A stretch of DNA of 64,000 nucleotides. Source: Planctomycetota bacterium. GTDB taxonomy: Bacteria > Planctomycetota > Planctomycetia > Pirellulales > UBA1268. This document shows positions 25,067 through 33,833 of this stretch, piece by piece (positions within the stretch are counted from its first letter, which is position 1; each line of letters starts with the position of its first letter). The DNA is taken from contig QWOP01000049.1 in NCBI GenBank assembly GCA_003669605.1, positions 32,555-96,554 of the forward strand, given 5' to 3'. A program made the position numbers and the translations under genes. The notes beneath the pieces were generated by a model, which saw only the letters and a program-made list of their open reading frames with translations, did not search any database and was not told where the DNA came from.

Positions 25067-25834
25067 ATGACGCTGTTGGTCGACTTTCTCTGCCGTTTCG
25101 GCTGGGGACTCGCGCTGGGGTTGGTGTGCACTCCTGCCGGTCTTGTGCCCGCCGGTTTCTTCCGGGTGAACCTCCTGGTTGTCATGGGGCTGGCGACGTT
25201 CGCCGCACTGCTGGCGGGAAGCTGTCTGCCGGGGAACGCGTGGCTGGTGCCGGCTGCGGCCGCCGCGATCTCCTGGATCGGCACGATCCTCTGGCTCGCC
25301 CAGCGGAAGCTGGCCGGCAAGATCGCCTGTGCCCTTGCCGGCGGATTGCTGGCGGCAGCAACCTGGATGGCCGGGCCAGTTGCCTTGCCTGGCGCGGTGG
25401 GTGGGGCGCTTGCGGTAACGGCCCGCCACCTCCTCTCCGGGGCAGTCGTCGGGCTCTCCGTCCATGCCATGCTCTTGGGGCACTGGTACCTCAATGCGCC
25501 TGGGATGCGGATCGACGCCCTCCGGCGGGCGATCGATGTGGCCCTGGTGGCCTGGGGGCTGCAACTAGCCCTCTGCACCGCCGACATGCTGGCTGCCGGC
25601 GGTGTCGCTCACCTTGCTGCCACGTGGGGAGCGGCGGGGCACTCAGCCAGCGGGGCGGCGATGACGTCCCTGCGCTGGCTGGCGGGGCTCGTAGGACTGC
25701 CGATACTCCTGTGGATGAGCCGGAAGACCCTCGAGATTCCCAACACCCAAAGCGCTACCGGTATTCTCTATGTTGCCTGTCTGGCGTCGATCGTCGGAGA
25801 ACTGGCCGGTCAGTTACTCGATGCGTCAGGCTGA
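25067..25834 (+). CDS. Polytopic membrane protein of unknown function
   Basis: This 255-residue protein has about seven to eight hydrophobic helices, beginning MTLLVDFLCRFGWGLALGLV and with a conserved-looking GAVVGLSVHAMLLGHWYLNAP in the middle. Small polar residues (His, Trp, Tyr) inside helix 5 suggest a functional site in the membrane. ATG 25067 follows the folE stop by 16 nt, so it is probably in the same transcript as folE. I do not recognise a named family. Confidence 0.72.
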   Translation: MTLLVDFLCRFGWGLALGLVCTPAGLVPAGFFRVNLLVVMGLATFAALLAGSCLPGNAWLVPAAAAAISWIGTILWLAQRKLAGKIACALAGGLLAAATWMAGPVALPGAVGGALAVTARHLLSGAVVGLSVHAMLLGHWYLNAPGMRIDALRRAIDVALVAWGLQLALCTADMLAAGGVAHLAATWGAAGHSASGAAMTSLRWLAGLVGLPILLWMSRKTLEIPNTQSATGILYVACLASIVGELAGQLLDASG

Positions 25835-25937
25835 ATGCCCCGCTGCTGGTTTGTGACGCACCTCACTCCCACACCTCACCACCCCCCGCCCGCTCTCATT
25901 CATCAGTCATCGCCGCCGCCTTGAGCCCAGCCGAGTT

Positions 25938-26456
25938 ATGCAGATCTCACACGCCTGCCCTGCCTGCTCCCATGGAGTGCGGCTTGAGGATATCGAGACG
26001 CTCGGGGTGCTCACCTGCCCTTCGTGCGGCGCCGGCATGACGGTGCCAGCCGACGCTTTCGCCACCGCTGGTGGTGCCACTGGCGAGAAGGGCGCCCGGC
26101 GGCTTACTCGGTGCCTGGTCTGCCCGAGCATCGATCTCTTTGTCCGCAAGGATTTTCCCCAGCGGCTGGGGGTGGGGATCGTCGTCGCCGGCCTGGCGGC
26201 CAGTTGCGTCACGTGGGCGATGCGAGAGTTATTTGCCACCTTCGCCATCCTCTTTGTCACGGCCCTGATCGACGTCGTGCTCTACTTTGTCGTCCCCAAC
26301 TGCATCAGTTGCTACCGCTGCGGTGCCCGCTATCGGGGGCAGGGAGCGGATGGTTTCGGCCCGTTTGACCTGGAGACGCATGAGCGGCACCGTCAGCAGG
26401 TGGCACGGGTCAACGAGTTTTCCGCCCAACGCCCATCGCCTCCTTCCGGCGGCTGA
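25938..26456 (+). CDS. Zinc-ribbon membrane-associated protein
   Basis: This 172-residue protein has an N-terminal zinc ribbon (CPACSHGVRLEDIETLGVLT then CPSCG) and two hydrophobic helices (about residues 78-118: LGVGIVVAGLAASCVTWAM and FAILFVTALIDVVLYFVVP). A second Cys pair follows, in SCYRCGARYRGQ. The tail is polar and ends EFSAQRPSPPSGG. This layout (finger, membrane hairpin, finger) resembles other planctomycete zinc-ribbon proteins in the window. It lies 35 nt upstream of the FAD/Fe-S gene on the same strand. Function unknown. Confidence 0.72.
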   Translation: MQISHACPACSHGVRLEDIETLGVLTCPSCGAGMTVPADAFATAGGATGEKGARRLTRCLVCPSIDLFVRKDFPQRLGVGIVVAGLAASCVTWAMRELFATFAILFVTALIDVVLYFVVPNCISCYRCGARYRGQGADGFGPFDLETHERHRQQVARVNEFSAQRPSPPSGG

Positions 26457-26491
26457 TCTTGGCTGCCGTACACGACTGAAGGGGACGATCC

Positions 26492-29400
26492 ATGGACCAG
26501 GAACGGCAACGCATCGAGGAAGACCTCCGCGGCGTCGTCAGTGGCGAGGTGCTGTGCGATGACGCCACCCGCGCCCTCTATGCCACCGATGGCAGCCTCT
26601 TCGACGTCTGGCCACAGGTCGTCGTTCGCCCACGATCGGTGGACGACGTGGCGGCGACCGTCCGTTGGGCGGCGGAGCGAAACATCCCGGTGCATGCCCG
26701 CGGTGCAGGTTCGAGCATCACCGGCGACTCCCTCGGCTGCGGTGTGGTGATCGACTGCTCCCGCTTTCTGCGGCGGATTGTGTCGACCACGGAGGGGCAT
26801 GTGCGCGTCCAGCCGGGGGTAGTGGGGCTGCAGTTGGAGGAGCACCTCCGCCAACTGGGGAGGACGTTTGGCCCCGATCCGGCAGCGGCGGCGGTGACGA
26901 CGTTGGGGGGGATGATCGGCCGCAACACATCCGGGAGCCGGTTTCTCCGCCATGGTGCCGTCCGCAGTCGCCTGGCTGCCGCGCAGGTTGTTCTGGCTGA
27001 TGGCATGGTGGTGGAATTGGTCCCCACAGCCTCCCGCCCGTCCCGCCTGGTGGCGGAGGGGCCCTCAGCGGCGAACGATCCCGCGGTCCGGGTGGCCGCT
27101 TTGGCGGAGAGCATTTCAGGAGTTTTGGCGGCTGCGGCGCCGGTGATCGCCTCCGGACAGCCTGCCAATCGACGCGCCCATGGCGGTTACCGGCTCGACG
27201 ATGTGCTCCATGACGGCGTGGTGGATCTCCCCCGTCTGCTGTGTGGTTCTGCCGGCACGCTGGGGATTGTCACCGAGGCGACGCTCCGGACTGTCAGTAC
27301 TGATGGCGGGAGTGCCGTGGCGCTGCTGCTGTTTGAATCGCTGGAAAAGGCGGCGCAGGCGGCCCTCCGGCTCTCGTCCCTGCTCCCCAGCGCGTGCGAC
27401 TTATTTGACAAGCGTCACTTGGCGCTGGCCCGTGGAGCGCGGGTCGATTTCGATCTCCTCATTCCGCCGGTGGCGGATGCCGGTCTGTTGGTGGAGTTCA
27501 CCGCGGCCGACCACGCTGGCGCCAGTGCCCGGCTCGACGAGGCGATCCGCCGCATGCAGGGGGCTCGGAAGATGTGCCTCGACATCCGCCGGGCAGACGA
27601 CGCCAACGACGCGGCGCTGTTCTGGGACCTGTCGCGTCACCTGATGCCAACACTGCATGGTGTTCGCGGCGTCGAGCGACCGGTGTCGTTTATTGAGGAC
27701 ATCGTTGTTCCCCCCGAGGTGCTCCCCGAATTCCTCGTTCGTCTGCAGGGGGTGCTCAAGCGCTGTGCGGCCACGGCGATGATCTTCGGTCACGCCGGGC
27801 ATGGCCAACTCCACGTCCGCCCCTACGCCAATCCGAGTAATCAAGCCGATCGCGCGGCCCTCCTCCGCCTTGCCGAAGCGGTCTATGTGGAAGTCGTGGC
27901 TGTGGGGGGGACAATCGGTGGCGAGCAGGGGCTGGGGCTGTCACGCACCGGTTTTTTCGAGCAATTTTTCCCCGATCTGGCACGGGTCTTCGCTGATGTG
28001 AAGCGGGTCTTTGATCCCCAGGGGCTGCTCAACCCAGGGAAAATCGTCCGCCTGCCCGGCGAGTCCTTGGCCTCGCTCCCCTTCCGCCCCGCCCTGCTCC
28101 CGCAGGCTGCCGCCGAGCCCGTCGGCACCGGCGACGAGGCGCCACTCGCTCCGGCAGCTCCGCGGGTGCCACTGTCGGTGTTGCAGTGGCCGCCACCGGG
28201 ATTGGCAGGCGAGGTCGATGCCTGCAACGGCTGCGGGGCCTGCAGAACTCTGGCGGCGGGGGGACGGATGTGTCCACGCTATCGGGAGGACCCGGCGGAG
28301 GAATCCTCGCCCCGGGCAAAGGCCAACCTGTTTGCAGCGCTCCTCGCCGGACGGCTCGATCCCAAGAGCCTTTCCGGGGATGCCGTGCGGGCGATCGCCG
28401 ACACCTGCTTCAACTGTCATCAGTGTCGCGTCGAGTGTGCCGCGGGGGTTGATATTCCGGGCTTGGTGACTGAGATCAAGGGAGCGCATGTCGCTGCCAA
28501 CAGTCTTCCCCTGTCACGCTGGCTGCTGTCGCGCGTTGATACCCTGTCACGCTTCGGCGGAGCGACGAGGCCGCTGGCCAATGCCGCCATCAACGATCCG
28601 CGGGCCCGTTGGCTGCTGGAAAAATGCCTGGGCATCGCGCAGGGGAGGAAACTTCCCCGGTTCACCGGCAACCGGACGATGCGTTGGGCGGCACGGCGCG
28701 GTCTGACTAGGCCGTCGCGGCGCGGGGGCCCGCGGGTGCTCTACTTCCTCGACACCCACGCCCGCTGGCACGATCCGCTGCTGGTGGAGGCCTTCGTGAC
28801 GATCCTCGAGCGGCACGGCGTGGGGGTGTCGATCGATCCCCGACAATTAGCGGCCGGGATGCCGCTGGTTGCTGAAGGAGACATCCCGGCGGCCCGGCGA
28901 GTGGCAGCGGCGAATGTCCGCATCCTCGCCGAAGCGGTGCGGCTCGGTTACCGGATTGTATGTACCGAGCCGGCGGCCGTGACCGCCATCACCCACGACT
29001 ATCCCCTGCTCGTCGAGGACGATGACATGCAGCGCGTCGTCGACGCCACCTGCGACGCCACCACCTATCTTTGGGAGATGCACCGCGACGGGAAATTGAA
29101 ACTCGATTTCGAGCCCCTGCAGGCCCGCATTCTCTACCACCTTCCCTGCCACCTTCGCACGCGGTCCCCGGCTGGTCCCGCGGCGCAACTCCTCCGACTG
29201 ATTCCAGGGATATCTGTCGACACGGCCGACCGCGGTTGCTCCGGGATGGCGGGGGTCTTTGGCCTGTCGCGCGACAACTACCGAGCCAGCCTGCGGATCG
29301 GCCGCGGGCTCGTCAGTGCGATGCGGGGGGCTGGCGTCGATGTCGGCGCTACCGAGTGCAGCGCCTGCCGGATACAAATGGAACAGGGAACCACAAAGCC

Positions 29401-29509
29401 CACCATCCACCCGGTGAAACTGCTCGCCAAGGCGTGGCGGATGATGCCCGGCCCGGCTGGCCTCGATCCGCTCCTCACTACTCCCAGCGGCCGCCTGATT
29501 ACGAGTTGA
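26492..29509 (+). CDS. FAD-linked and [4Fe-4S] oxidoreductase (D-lactate/2-hydroxyacid dehydrogenase-like)
   Basis: This 1005-residue fusion matches the family in which a GlcD-like flavin domain and a GlcF-like iron-sulfur/CCG domain lie in one chain. It probably oxidises a D-2-hydroxyacid and passes electrons to quinone. The FAD-binding PCMH part covers about 20-270 (VHARGAGSSITGDSLG, GMIGRNTSGS, CGSAGTLGIVTEATL). The oxidase cap runs to about 530. The first Fe-S motif is C578-x2-C581-x2-C584-x8-C593-P, the second CFNCHQCRVECA at about 639-650. The CCG-type sites are LPCHLRT and DRGCSGMAG near the C-terminus. All ligands expected for the family are visible. ATG 26492 is first in frame. moaD follows after 40 nt. 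Confidence 0.93.
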   Translation: MDQERQRIEEDLRGVVSGEVLCDDATRALYATDGSLFDVWPQVVVRPRSVDDVAATVRWAAERNIPVHARGAGSSITGDSLGCGVVIDCSRFLRRIVSTTEGHVRVQPGVVGLQLEEHLRQLGRTFGPDPAAAAVTTLGGMIGRNTSGSRFLRHGAVRSRLAAAQVVLADGMVVELVPTASRPSRLVAEGPSAANDPAVRVAALAESISGVLAAAAPVIASGQPANRRAHGGYRLDDVLHDGVVDLPRLLCGSAGTLGIVTEATLRTVSTDGGSAVALLLFESLEKAAQAALRLSSLLPSACDLFDKRHLALARGARVDFDLLIPPVADAGLLVEFTAADHAGASARLDEAIRRMQGARKMCLDIRRADDANDAALFWDLSRHLMPTLHGVRGVERPVSFIEDIVVPPEVLPEFLVRLQGVLKRCAATAMIFGHAGHGQLHVRPYANPSNQADRAALLRLAEAVYVEVVAVGGTIGGEQGLGLSRTGFFEQFFPDLARVFADVKRVFDPQGLLNPGKIVRLPGESLASLPFRPALLPQAAAEPVGTGDEAPLAPAAPRVPLSVLQWPPPGLAGEVDACNGCGACRTLAAGGRMCPRYREDPAEESSPRAKANLFAALLAGRLDPKSLSGDAVRAIADTCFNCHQCRVECAAGVDIPGLVTEIKGAHVAANSLPLSRWLLSRVDTLSRFGGATRPLANAAINDPRARWLLEKCLGIAQGRKLPRFTGNRTMRWAARRGLTRPSRRGGPRVLYFLDTHARWHDPLLVEAFVTILERHGVGVSIDPRQLAAGMPLVAEGDIPAARRVAAANVRILAEAVRLGYRIVCTEPAAVTAITHDYPLLVEDDDMQRVVDATCDATTYLWEMHRDGKLKLDFEPLQARILYHLPCHLRTRSPAGPAAQLLRLIPGISVDTADRGCSGMAGVFGLSRDNYRASLRIGRGLVSAMRGAGVDVGATECSACRIQMEQGTTKPTIHPVKLLAKAWRMMPGPAGLDPLLTTPSGRLITS

Positions 29510-29549
29510 ATCCATGCCTCTCCAAGAATCCGTGTTGCGGAGTGTTGCC

Positions 29550-29795
29550 ATGGGAAGTGTGACGGTCAGTCTCTTTGCCGGGATGGCAGAACTCGCCGGA
29601 TCTCGCCGCCTGGAAATCCCCTGGGCGGGCGGCACCGTCGGCGCTCTCCGGTCGGCTCTCAAGGTCGCCTGCCCGGCAGTGGGGCCGCTGCTGGCCCGCA
29701 GCGCCGTGGCGGTTGCCGGACGGTACGCGGCGGACGACAGTGCCGTGGTGGCCGGCGACGACGTGGCGGTCATTCCCCCGGTGAGCGGAGGCTGA
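29550..29795 (+). CDS. moaD: Molybdopterin synthase small subunit
   Basis: This 81-residue ubiquitin-like sulfur carrier starts VTVSLFAGMAELAG and ends VIPPVSGG; the terminal Gly-Gly is adenylated and thiocarboxylated before it donates sulfur to precursor Z. Length is normal. ATG 29550 is preferred (GGAG about 9 nt upstream) over ATG 29514, which would add 12 unconserved residues. It is followed after 4 nt by moaE and forms with it the MPT synthase complex. Confidence 0.93.
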   Translation: MGSVTVSLFAGMAELAGSRRLEIPWAGGTVGALRSALKVACPAVGPLLARSAVAVAGRYAADDSAVVAGDDVAVIPPVSGG

Positions 29796-29799
29796 AAGC

Positions 29800-30300
29800 G
29801 TGGACGGCACTCCTCTCCCTGCTGCACCGCCGCCTCTCGCGGCGGCGGGCGATCCCCACGGCGTGGGCTTGGTGCATGGGCCGATTGACGCCCAGGCGCT
29901 GCTGGAGAGCGTGGCCTCGGCCAACGCCGGAGGCACAGTCCTCTTTCTGGGAACGACGCGCGGTCGGACAGGGGATGTCATCACCCGAGGGCTCGACTAC
30001 GAGGCCCATGAACCACTCGCCGCCGGGATGATCGCCACGATCCGGCTTGAGGCGCTGGGGCGCTTCGGTCTGGTCGGTTGCGCGGTCGTCCACCGGCTTG
30101 GCCGCGTGGAGGTGGGGGAGGCGAGCATCGCCATCGCCACCAGCGCTCCGCACCGCCGGGCTGCATTCGCCGCCGCGGAGTGGATCTTGGAGCGGATCAA
30201 GCAGGAGGTGCCGATCTGGAAGTGTGAGGAGGGTGAGGATGGAACGCGTGCCTGGATTCATCCCGGCAGCATTCCGTTGACGTCGGGAGGGAGTCAATGA
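29800..30300 (+). CDS. moaE: Molybdopterin synthase catalytic subunit
   Basis: This 166-residue large subunit of MPT synthase converts cyclic pyranopterin monophosphate to molybdopterin with sulfur from MoaD. Landmarks are GGTVLFLGTTRGRTGD, LDYEAHEPLA, HRLGRVEVGEASIAI and the active-site pattern AEWILERIKQEVPIWKCE, where the second lysine is catalytic in the family. The first 25 residues are Pro/Ala-rich extra. Start is GTG 29800 with GGAGG about 9 nt upstream. Its last 4 nt overlap the moaA start (ATGA), so translation is coupled. Confidence 0.95.
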   Translation: MDGTPLPAAPPPLAAAGDPHGVGLVHGPIDAQALLESVASANAGGTVLFLGTTRGRTGDVITRGLDYEAHEPLAAGMIATIRLEALGRFGLVGCAVVHRLGRVEVGEASIAIATSAPHRRAAFAAAEWILERIKQEVPIWKCEEGEDGTRAWIHPGSIPLTSGGSQ

Positions 30301-31334
30301 ACGGTCAGGTCGAGAGCGGTCACATCGAGAACGGTCGGGGGGGGCTCGTCGATGGCTTTGGTCGGGTACACACCGATCTGCGGGTGAGTGTCACCGACCG
30401 CTGCACGCTGCGCTGCACCTACTGCATGCCGCTGGATGCGACGTTCAAGCCACGCGCAGAACTGCTCACCGACGATGAGTTTCTGCGGACAGTGCGGGTG
30501 GCGGCGGGGCTGGGGATCCGCACCCTCCGCATCACCGGAGGCGAGCCGCTCCTCCGGCCAGGGTTGGCCGGCCTGATAGCGGGGCTGGTAGCACTCCCCG
30601 GGATCGACGAGGTGTCGCTGACCACCAACGGGCTGTTGCTGCGGGAGCAGGCCGTATTGCTGCGTGATGCGGGGCTGTGCCGCATCAATGTCAGCCTCGA
30701 TTCGCTCCGGGAAGAGGTCTTTCGGAAGATCGCCCGTGCCGATGGCCTCGATCGCGTGCTGGCTGGCTTGGCGGCGGCGAAGCGGGCCGGGTTCCGCGAG
30801 ATCCGCATCAATGCCGTCTCGGTGCGTGGTCTGACGGAGAATGAGATCGTGCCCCTGGCGGCGTTTTGTCGGGACGAGGGATTTCATCTGCGGTTCATCG
30901 AATTCATGCCGCTGGATGCGGAGACCAAGTGGTCGGGAGAGCAGGTCCTTTCCGGAGCCGAGGTGCGGGGGATCCTGGAGCGGGAATTCGGTGCCCTTCT
31001 CCCCCTGCCGGTGATCGATCCGGGGCAGCCTGCTATCGACTGGCGGTTTGCCGATGGTGGTGGTGTGGGATTCATCGATCCGGTGTCGCATCCCTTTTGC
31101 GACCGCTGTGACCGGCTCCGCCTGACCGCCGACGGACAGTTTCGCAACTGTTTGTTTTCCACCACCGAGTGGGATGCGCGGGCCGTGCTTCGCGGGGAGA
31201 CGCTGCCGGCGGATGTCGATGCGACACTGGCAGAACTGTTGCGGGGATGTGTGGCTGCCAAGCGGGCGGCCCACGGGATCGGCGAGATGGATTTCCAGCG
31301 GCCGGCCCGGGCGATGTACCAGATCGGAGGCTGA
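30297..31334 (+). CDS. moaA: GTP 3',8-cyclase (molybdenum cofactor biosynthesis protein A)
   Basis: This 345-residue radical-SAM enzyme converts GTP to the 3',8-cyclo intermediate of pyranopterin synthesis. The radical SAM motif is C36-x3-C40-x2-C43 in DRCTLRCTYCMP. The SAM-binding GGEPLLRPG and a second [4Fe-4S] site (CDRCDRLRLTADGQFRNC) are both present. It ends in MYQIGG, the Gly-Gly tail required in MoaA. ATG 30297 overlaps the moaE stop by 4 nt. The aminotransferase gene starts 2 nt after its stop. MoaC, the partner that finishes the step, is not in the window. Confidence 0.97.
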   Translation: MNGQVESGHIENGRGGLVDGFGRVHTDLRVSVTDRCTLRCTYCMPLDATFKPRAELLTDDEFLRTVRVAAGLGIRTLRITGGEPLLRPGLAGLIAGLVALPGIDEVSLTTNGLLLREQAVLLRDAGLCRINVSLDSLREEVFRKIARADGLDRVLAGLAAAKRAGFREIRINAVSVRGLTENEIVPLAAFCRDEGFHLRFIEFMPLDAETKWSGEQVLSGAEVRGILEREFGALLPLPVIDPGQPAIDWRFADGGGVGFIDPVSHPFCDRCDRLRLTADGQFRNCLFSTTEWDARAVLRGETLPADVDATLAELLRGCVAAKRAAHGIGEMDFQRPARAMYQIGG

Positions 31335-31336
31335 CG

Positions 31337-32494
31337 GTGCCGGCATCTCTCCCTCCCAGGCGCTACCTCGATCATCCGGCGACGTCGTGGCCGAAGCCCG
31401 AGTGCGTCTTGGCAGCGATGGAGCACGCCATCCGCGCGGTGGGAGCGGCCCCAGGGCGGGGGGCCTACCGCGAGGGGTTGGCCGCCGACGCGATCCGTTC
31501 GGCCGCAAGGAGCGCCGCCGCCCGGATGCTGGGGAGCGATCCGCAGCGCGTGGCGCTTCCGGCCGGAGCGACGTTGGGGCTCAACATGGCGATCCACGGC
31601 CTCGTCGAACCGGGGTGGCATGTGATCGCCACGGCCGCCGATCACAATGCCACCCTCCGACCGCTCCACTGGCTGTCGAGCAGGGGGGTGATCGAATTGG
31701 ATGTCGTGCCGTGCGATGGCAGTGGGTTTGTCGACCCGGGGGATGTGGAGCGGGCTTGGCGCCCCACCACACGGCTGATTGTCTTCAGCCACGCCTCGAA
31801 TGTCACCGGCCGACTGCAGGATGCCGTAGGACTTGTGGCTGTGGCCAGGCAGCGTGGTGCGATGTCGATCCTCGATGCGGCGCAGACCGCCGGTGTGGTG
31901 CCGATCGATTGTGGTCCGTGCGGAGCGGACGTCGTCGTCGCCCCTGGCCACAAGTGGCTGCAGGGGCCGGCCGGGAGTGGCGTTCTCTGGATGCGCGAGG
32001 GACTTGATCCCCGACCGCTGCTCCAGGGGGGCACCGGTACGGCGAGTGACACCTTGGCGATGCCGGAGACGTTTTGCGATCGGATGGAGGCCGGCACTCC
32101 CGATCTGGCGGCGCTGGCGGGATTCGGCGCCGCCATCGGCTGGGTCGAGGAGCGTACGTTGTCTCTGCTCACCGCGCACAGTAGGACGCTGGCCGCCGCC
32201 TGCCGGGCTGGGCTGGCGGAGATCCGGGGAGTCCGCCTCCTCACACCACCAGACAACGACGGCCCGCCGATTGTCGGTTTCACCGTCGAGGACTATGATC
32301 CGTCGCTCGTGGCGGCTCTTTTGGAACAGTTGGGAGGAGTCCGGGCCCGGGCCGGATTTCACTGTGCGGCCCGCATCCACGAGCATCTCGGCACGACGGC
32401 CGGAGGTACGGTCCGCGTCGGTTTCGGTCCGCACAACACGCCCGATGACGCGGCCGCCGTGATCGACACGGTGGCGACCATCACCGCTGGTTGA
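31337..32494 (+). CDS. Class V aminotransferase (cysteine-desulfurase-like) in the moa operon
   Basis: This 385-residue PLP enzyme starts YLDHPATSWPKPECVLAAME and has a GRGAYREG segment. That is the pattern of the desulfurase-like group I know from the model family named after Enterococcus EF2568. The PLP lysine is K206 in VVVAPGHKWLQGPAG, and the putative sulfur-accepting cysteine is C343 in GFHCAARIHEHLGT. It therefore could mobilise sulfur from cysteine. The start is GTG 31337, 2 nt after the moaA stop, with CGGAGG at 31325-31330 giving a spacing of 6. The context suggests it feeds MoaD or sulfurates the mature cofactor; this is inference. Confidence 0.88.
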   Translation: MPASLPPRRYLDHPATSWPKPECVLAAMEHAIRAVGAAPGRGAYREGLAADAIRSAARSAAARMLGSDPQRVALPAGATLGLNMAIHGLVEPGWHVIATAADHNATLRPLHWLSSRGVIELDVVPCDGSGFVDPGDVERAWRPTTRLIVFSHASNVTGRLQDAVGLVAVARQRGAMSILDAAQTAGVVPIDCGPCGADVVVAPGHKWLQGPAGSGVLWMREGLDPRPLLQGGTGTASDTLAMPETFCDRMEAGTPDLAALAGFGAAIGWVEERTLSLLTAHSRTLAAACRAGLAEIRGVRLLTPPDNDGPPIVGFTVEDYDPSLVAALLEQLGGVRARAGFHCAARIHEHLGTTAGGTVRVGFGPHNTPDDAAAVIDTVATITAG

Positions 32495-32558
32495 GTGGCC
32501 CCTTCGCAATCAGCCCATTTTTTTGAACCACTTCGCACACCCCAAGGCAGGCTCCGAC

Positions 32559-32984
32559 ATGGCAGGAATCAGCAAGGACGTCTGGTATTCCGGTGGCCTG
32601 CGGTTTTCCTGCACCCAATGCGGTGACTGCTGCTCCGGATCGGAGGGCTATGTGTGGGTCAATCAAGAAGAGATCGACGCCATGGCGGCCCGGGTGGGAA
32701 TGACCGCGACCGACTTTGAGGCGCAGTTTGTGAAACGCGTCGGGATCCGGCGCTCGCTCAAAGAACGTGCCGGCGGTGACTGCGTTCTGCTCGACGAGAA
32801 GACCCGCAAGTGCACCGCGTACGAGGAACGTCCACGGCAGTGCAAGACCTGGCCGTTTTGGGATTCCAACCTCCAGTCGCCTGCCGCCTGGGCCGAAGCC
32901 GCCGAGGCCTGCCCGGGGTGCAACCGGGGCAACCTCGTTCCCTTGGAGGAGATCCGCCATCAGGCCGCAAAGATCAAGGTCTGA
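32559..32984 (+). CDS. YkgJ-type cysteine-cluster protein
   Basis: This 141-residue protein has the CxxCGxCC-type N-terminal cluster FSCTQCGDCCSGSEGYVW followed by a CVLLDEKTRKCTAYEERPRQ segment with cysteines, then CPGCNRG. This is the YkgJ/UPF0153 family pattern, thought to bind zinc or an Fe-S cluster. ATG 32559 (MAGISKDV) is used; an in-frame TTG at 32523 is possible. It lies 64 nt after the aminotransferase on the same strand. Role unknown; co-location with moa genes may be accidental. Confidence 0.85.
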   Translation: MAGISKDVWYSGGLRFSCTQCGDCCSGSEGYVWVNQEEIDAMAARVGMTATDFEAQFVKRVGIRRSLKERAGGDCVLLDEKTRKCTAYEERPRQCKTWPFWDSNLQSPAAWAEAAEACPGCNRGNLVPLEEIRHQAAKIKV

Positions 32985-33055
32985 GGCTTTGGCCGGCACT
33001 TGATCCACAGCCTGCTAGGAAACAGTCTGTTTTCCAGAGGCCGCCGCCGGGCAGC

Positions 33056-33274
33056 TTAGAGAATTCCGCCGTGCGTCCGGTAGAGGGTCATGTGTGACGG
33101 CTGGTCGAGGAACCAGATCCGCTCCCATTCGTCGGTGATGGACCGCAGGTCTTCGGACGTGAAGATCAACTGCTGGGCCCGTCGGAGTGGATCACCGGAG
33201 TAGATGGGGATGAGGCAGCCGGTGCTCGTAGAGAGCGCCATGGCGGCGAACAGCATCCAGCAGATCTTCCTCAT
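33056..33274 (-). CDS. Small putative lipoprotein
   Basis: This 72-residue protein has a short signal (MRKICWMLFAAMALS) ending in STSTGC, which reads as a lipobox with the lipidated cysteine at about residue 19. The mature part (YSGDPLRRAQQLIFTSEDLR then EWERIWFLDQPSH) ends YRTHGGIL. I recognise this short sequence as typical of small conserved planctomycete proteins, with no known function. ATG 33274 has GGAGG about 7 nt upstream. It is downstream of, and in the same direction as, the HU gene. Confidence 0.78.
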   Translation of the reverse strand: MRKICWMLFAAMALSTSTGCLIPIYSGDPLRRAQQLIFTSEDLRSITDEWERIWFLDQPSHMTLYRTHGGIL

Positions 33275-33300
33275 CGCACGTCCTCCGTGACTCACTGACG

Positions 33301-33347
33301 AAAGAAACTCGCGGTTGCGAACCGGCTGGTTGCCCGGCTCAACCGCG
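33301..33347 (-). terminator. Hairpin after the HU gene
   Basis: On the minus strand CGCGGTTG and CAACCGCG (complements of 33340-33347 and 33310-33317) form an 8-bp stem around a 22-nt loop that has its own AACC/GGTT inner stem. The stem is followed by AGTTTCTTTCG. The position, 91 nt after the HU stop, fits a terminator, but the loop is large. A second small hairpin with an 8-bp stem (GGCAGACA/TGTCTGCC) lies at 33364-33382. Confidence 0.4.
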
Positions 33348-33437
33348 TCTCTGGGGTGTTTCTGGCAGACATCCTGTCTGCCATGAGCACCCTGGAAAAG
33401 TTCCGAACAATGCCTTCTCTTCCCAACAACCCAGCGG

Positions 33438-33833
33438 TCAGGACTCGGGTTGGTCCTTGGGGGAGGGGCGTGTCATCGGGGACGCTTCCGCGTTCCGCGA
33501 CTCTCCCGCCGACTCCAGTCCAATCGCCCTCTCCCGATCGAGTTGCCTGACCCTCGCCTCCATCTCCTTCCCAGGCTTGAACGTCACCACGCTCTTGGCC
33601 TGGACTGGAACCTTCTCGCCCGTCCGCGGATTGCGGGCCATCCGCGCCTTCCGCTCCTTGATCTGAAAGACCCCGAAATTCCTCAACTCGATTCGCTTTT
33701 CCAAGACCAGTGCGTCGATCAGGGCATCGAACGTCAACTGGACAAGTTCCTTGGTGCGAAGTTGGGGAAGTTCGAGTTTCTCCGCGATCGTGCGGACGAT
33801 GTCTTTCTTGGTTACGGCTTTCGTCTTGGTCAC
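33438..33833 (-). CDS. HU/IHF-family DNA-binding protein with C-terminal tail
   Basis: This 131-residue histone-like protein has the HU core [40 protein letters not shown] and the arm [13 protein letters not shown]. The core closes with [19 protein letters not shown] dimers bend and compact DNA. It is about 40 residues longer than E. coli HU; the extra part ([20 protein letters not shown]) is polar and probably disordered, as in many planctomycete HU proteins. GTG 33833 ([10 protein letters not shown]) is chosen because GGAG lies upstream and the family starts that way; GTG 33863 is an alternative. Confidence 0.93.
   Translation of the reverse strand: MTKTKAVTKKDIVRTIAEKLELPQLRTKELVQLTFDALIDALVLEKRIELRNFGVFQIKERKARMARNPRTGEKVPVQAKSVVTFKPGKEMEARVRQLDRERAIGLESAGESRNAEASPMTRPSPKDQPES

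Noticed and set aside
33018..33035. Hairpin GGAAACAGTCTGTTTTCC as a terminator after the YkgJ-type gene
   Set aside because: The stem contains a bulge and there is no T-tract outside it; too weak to list as a terminator.
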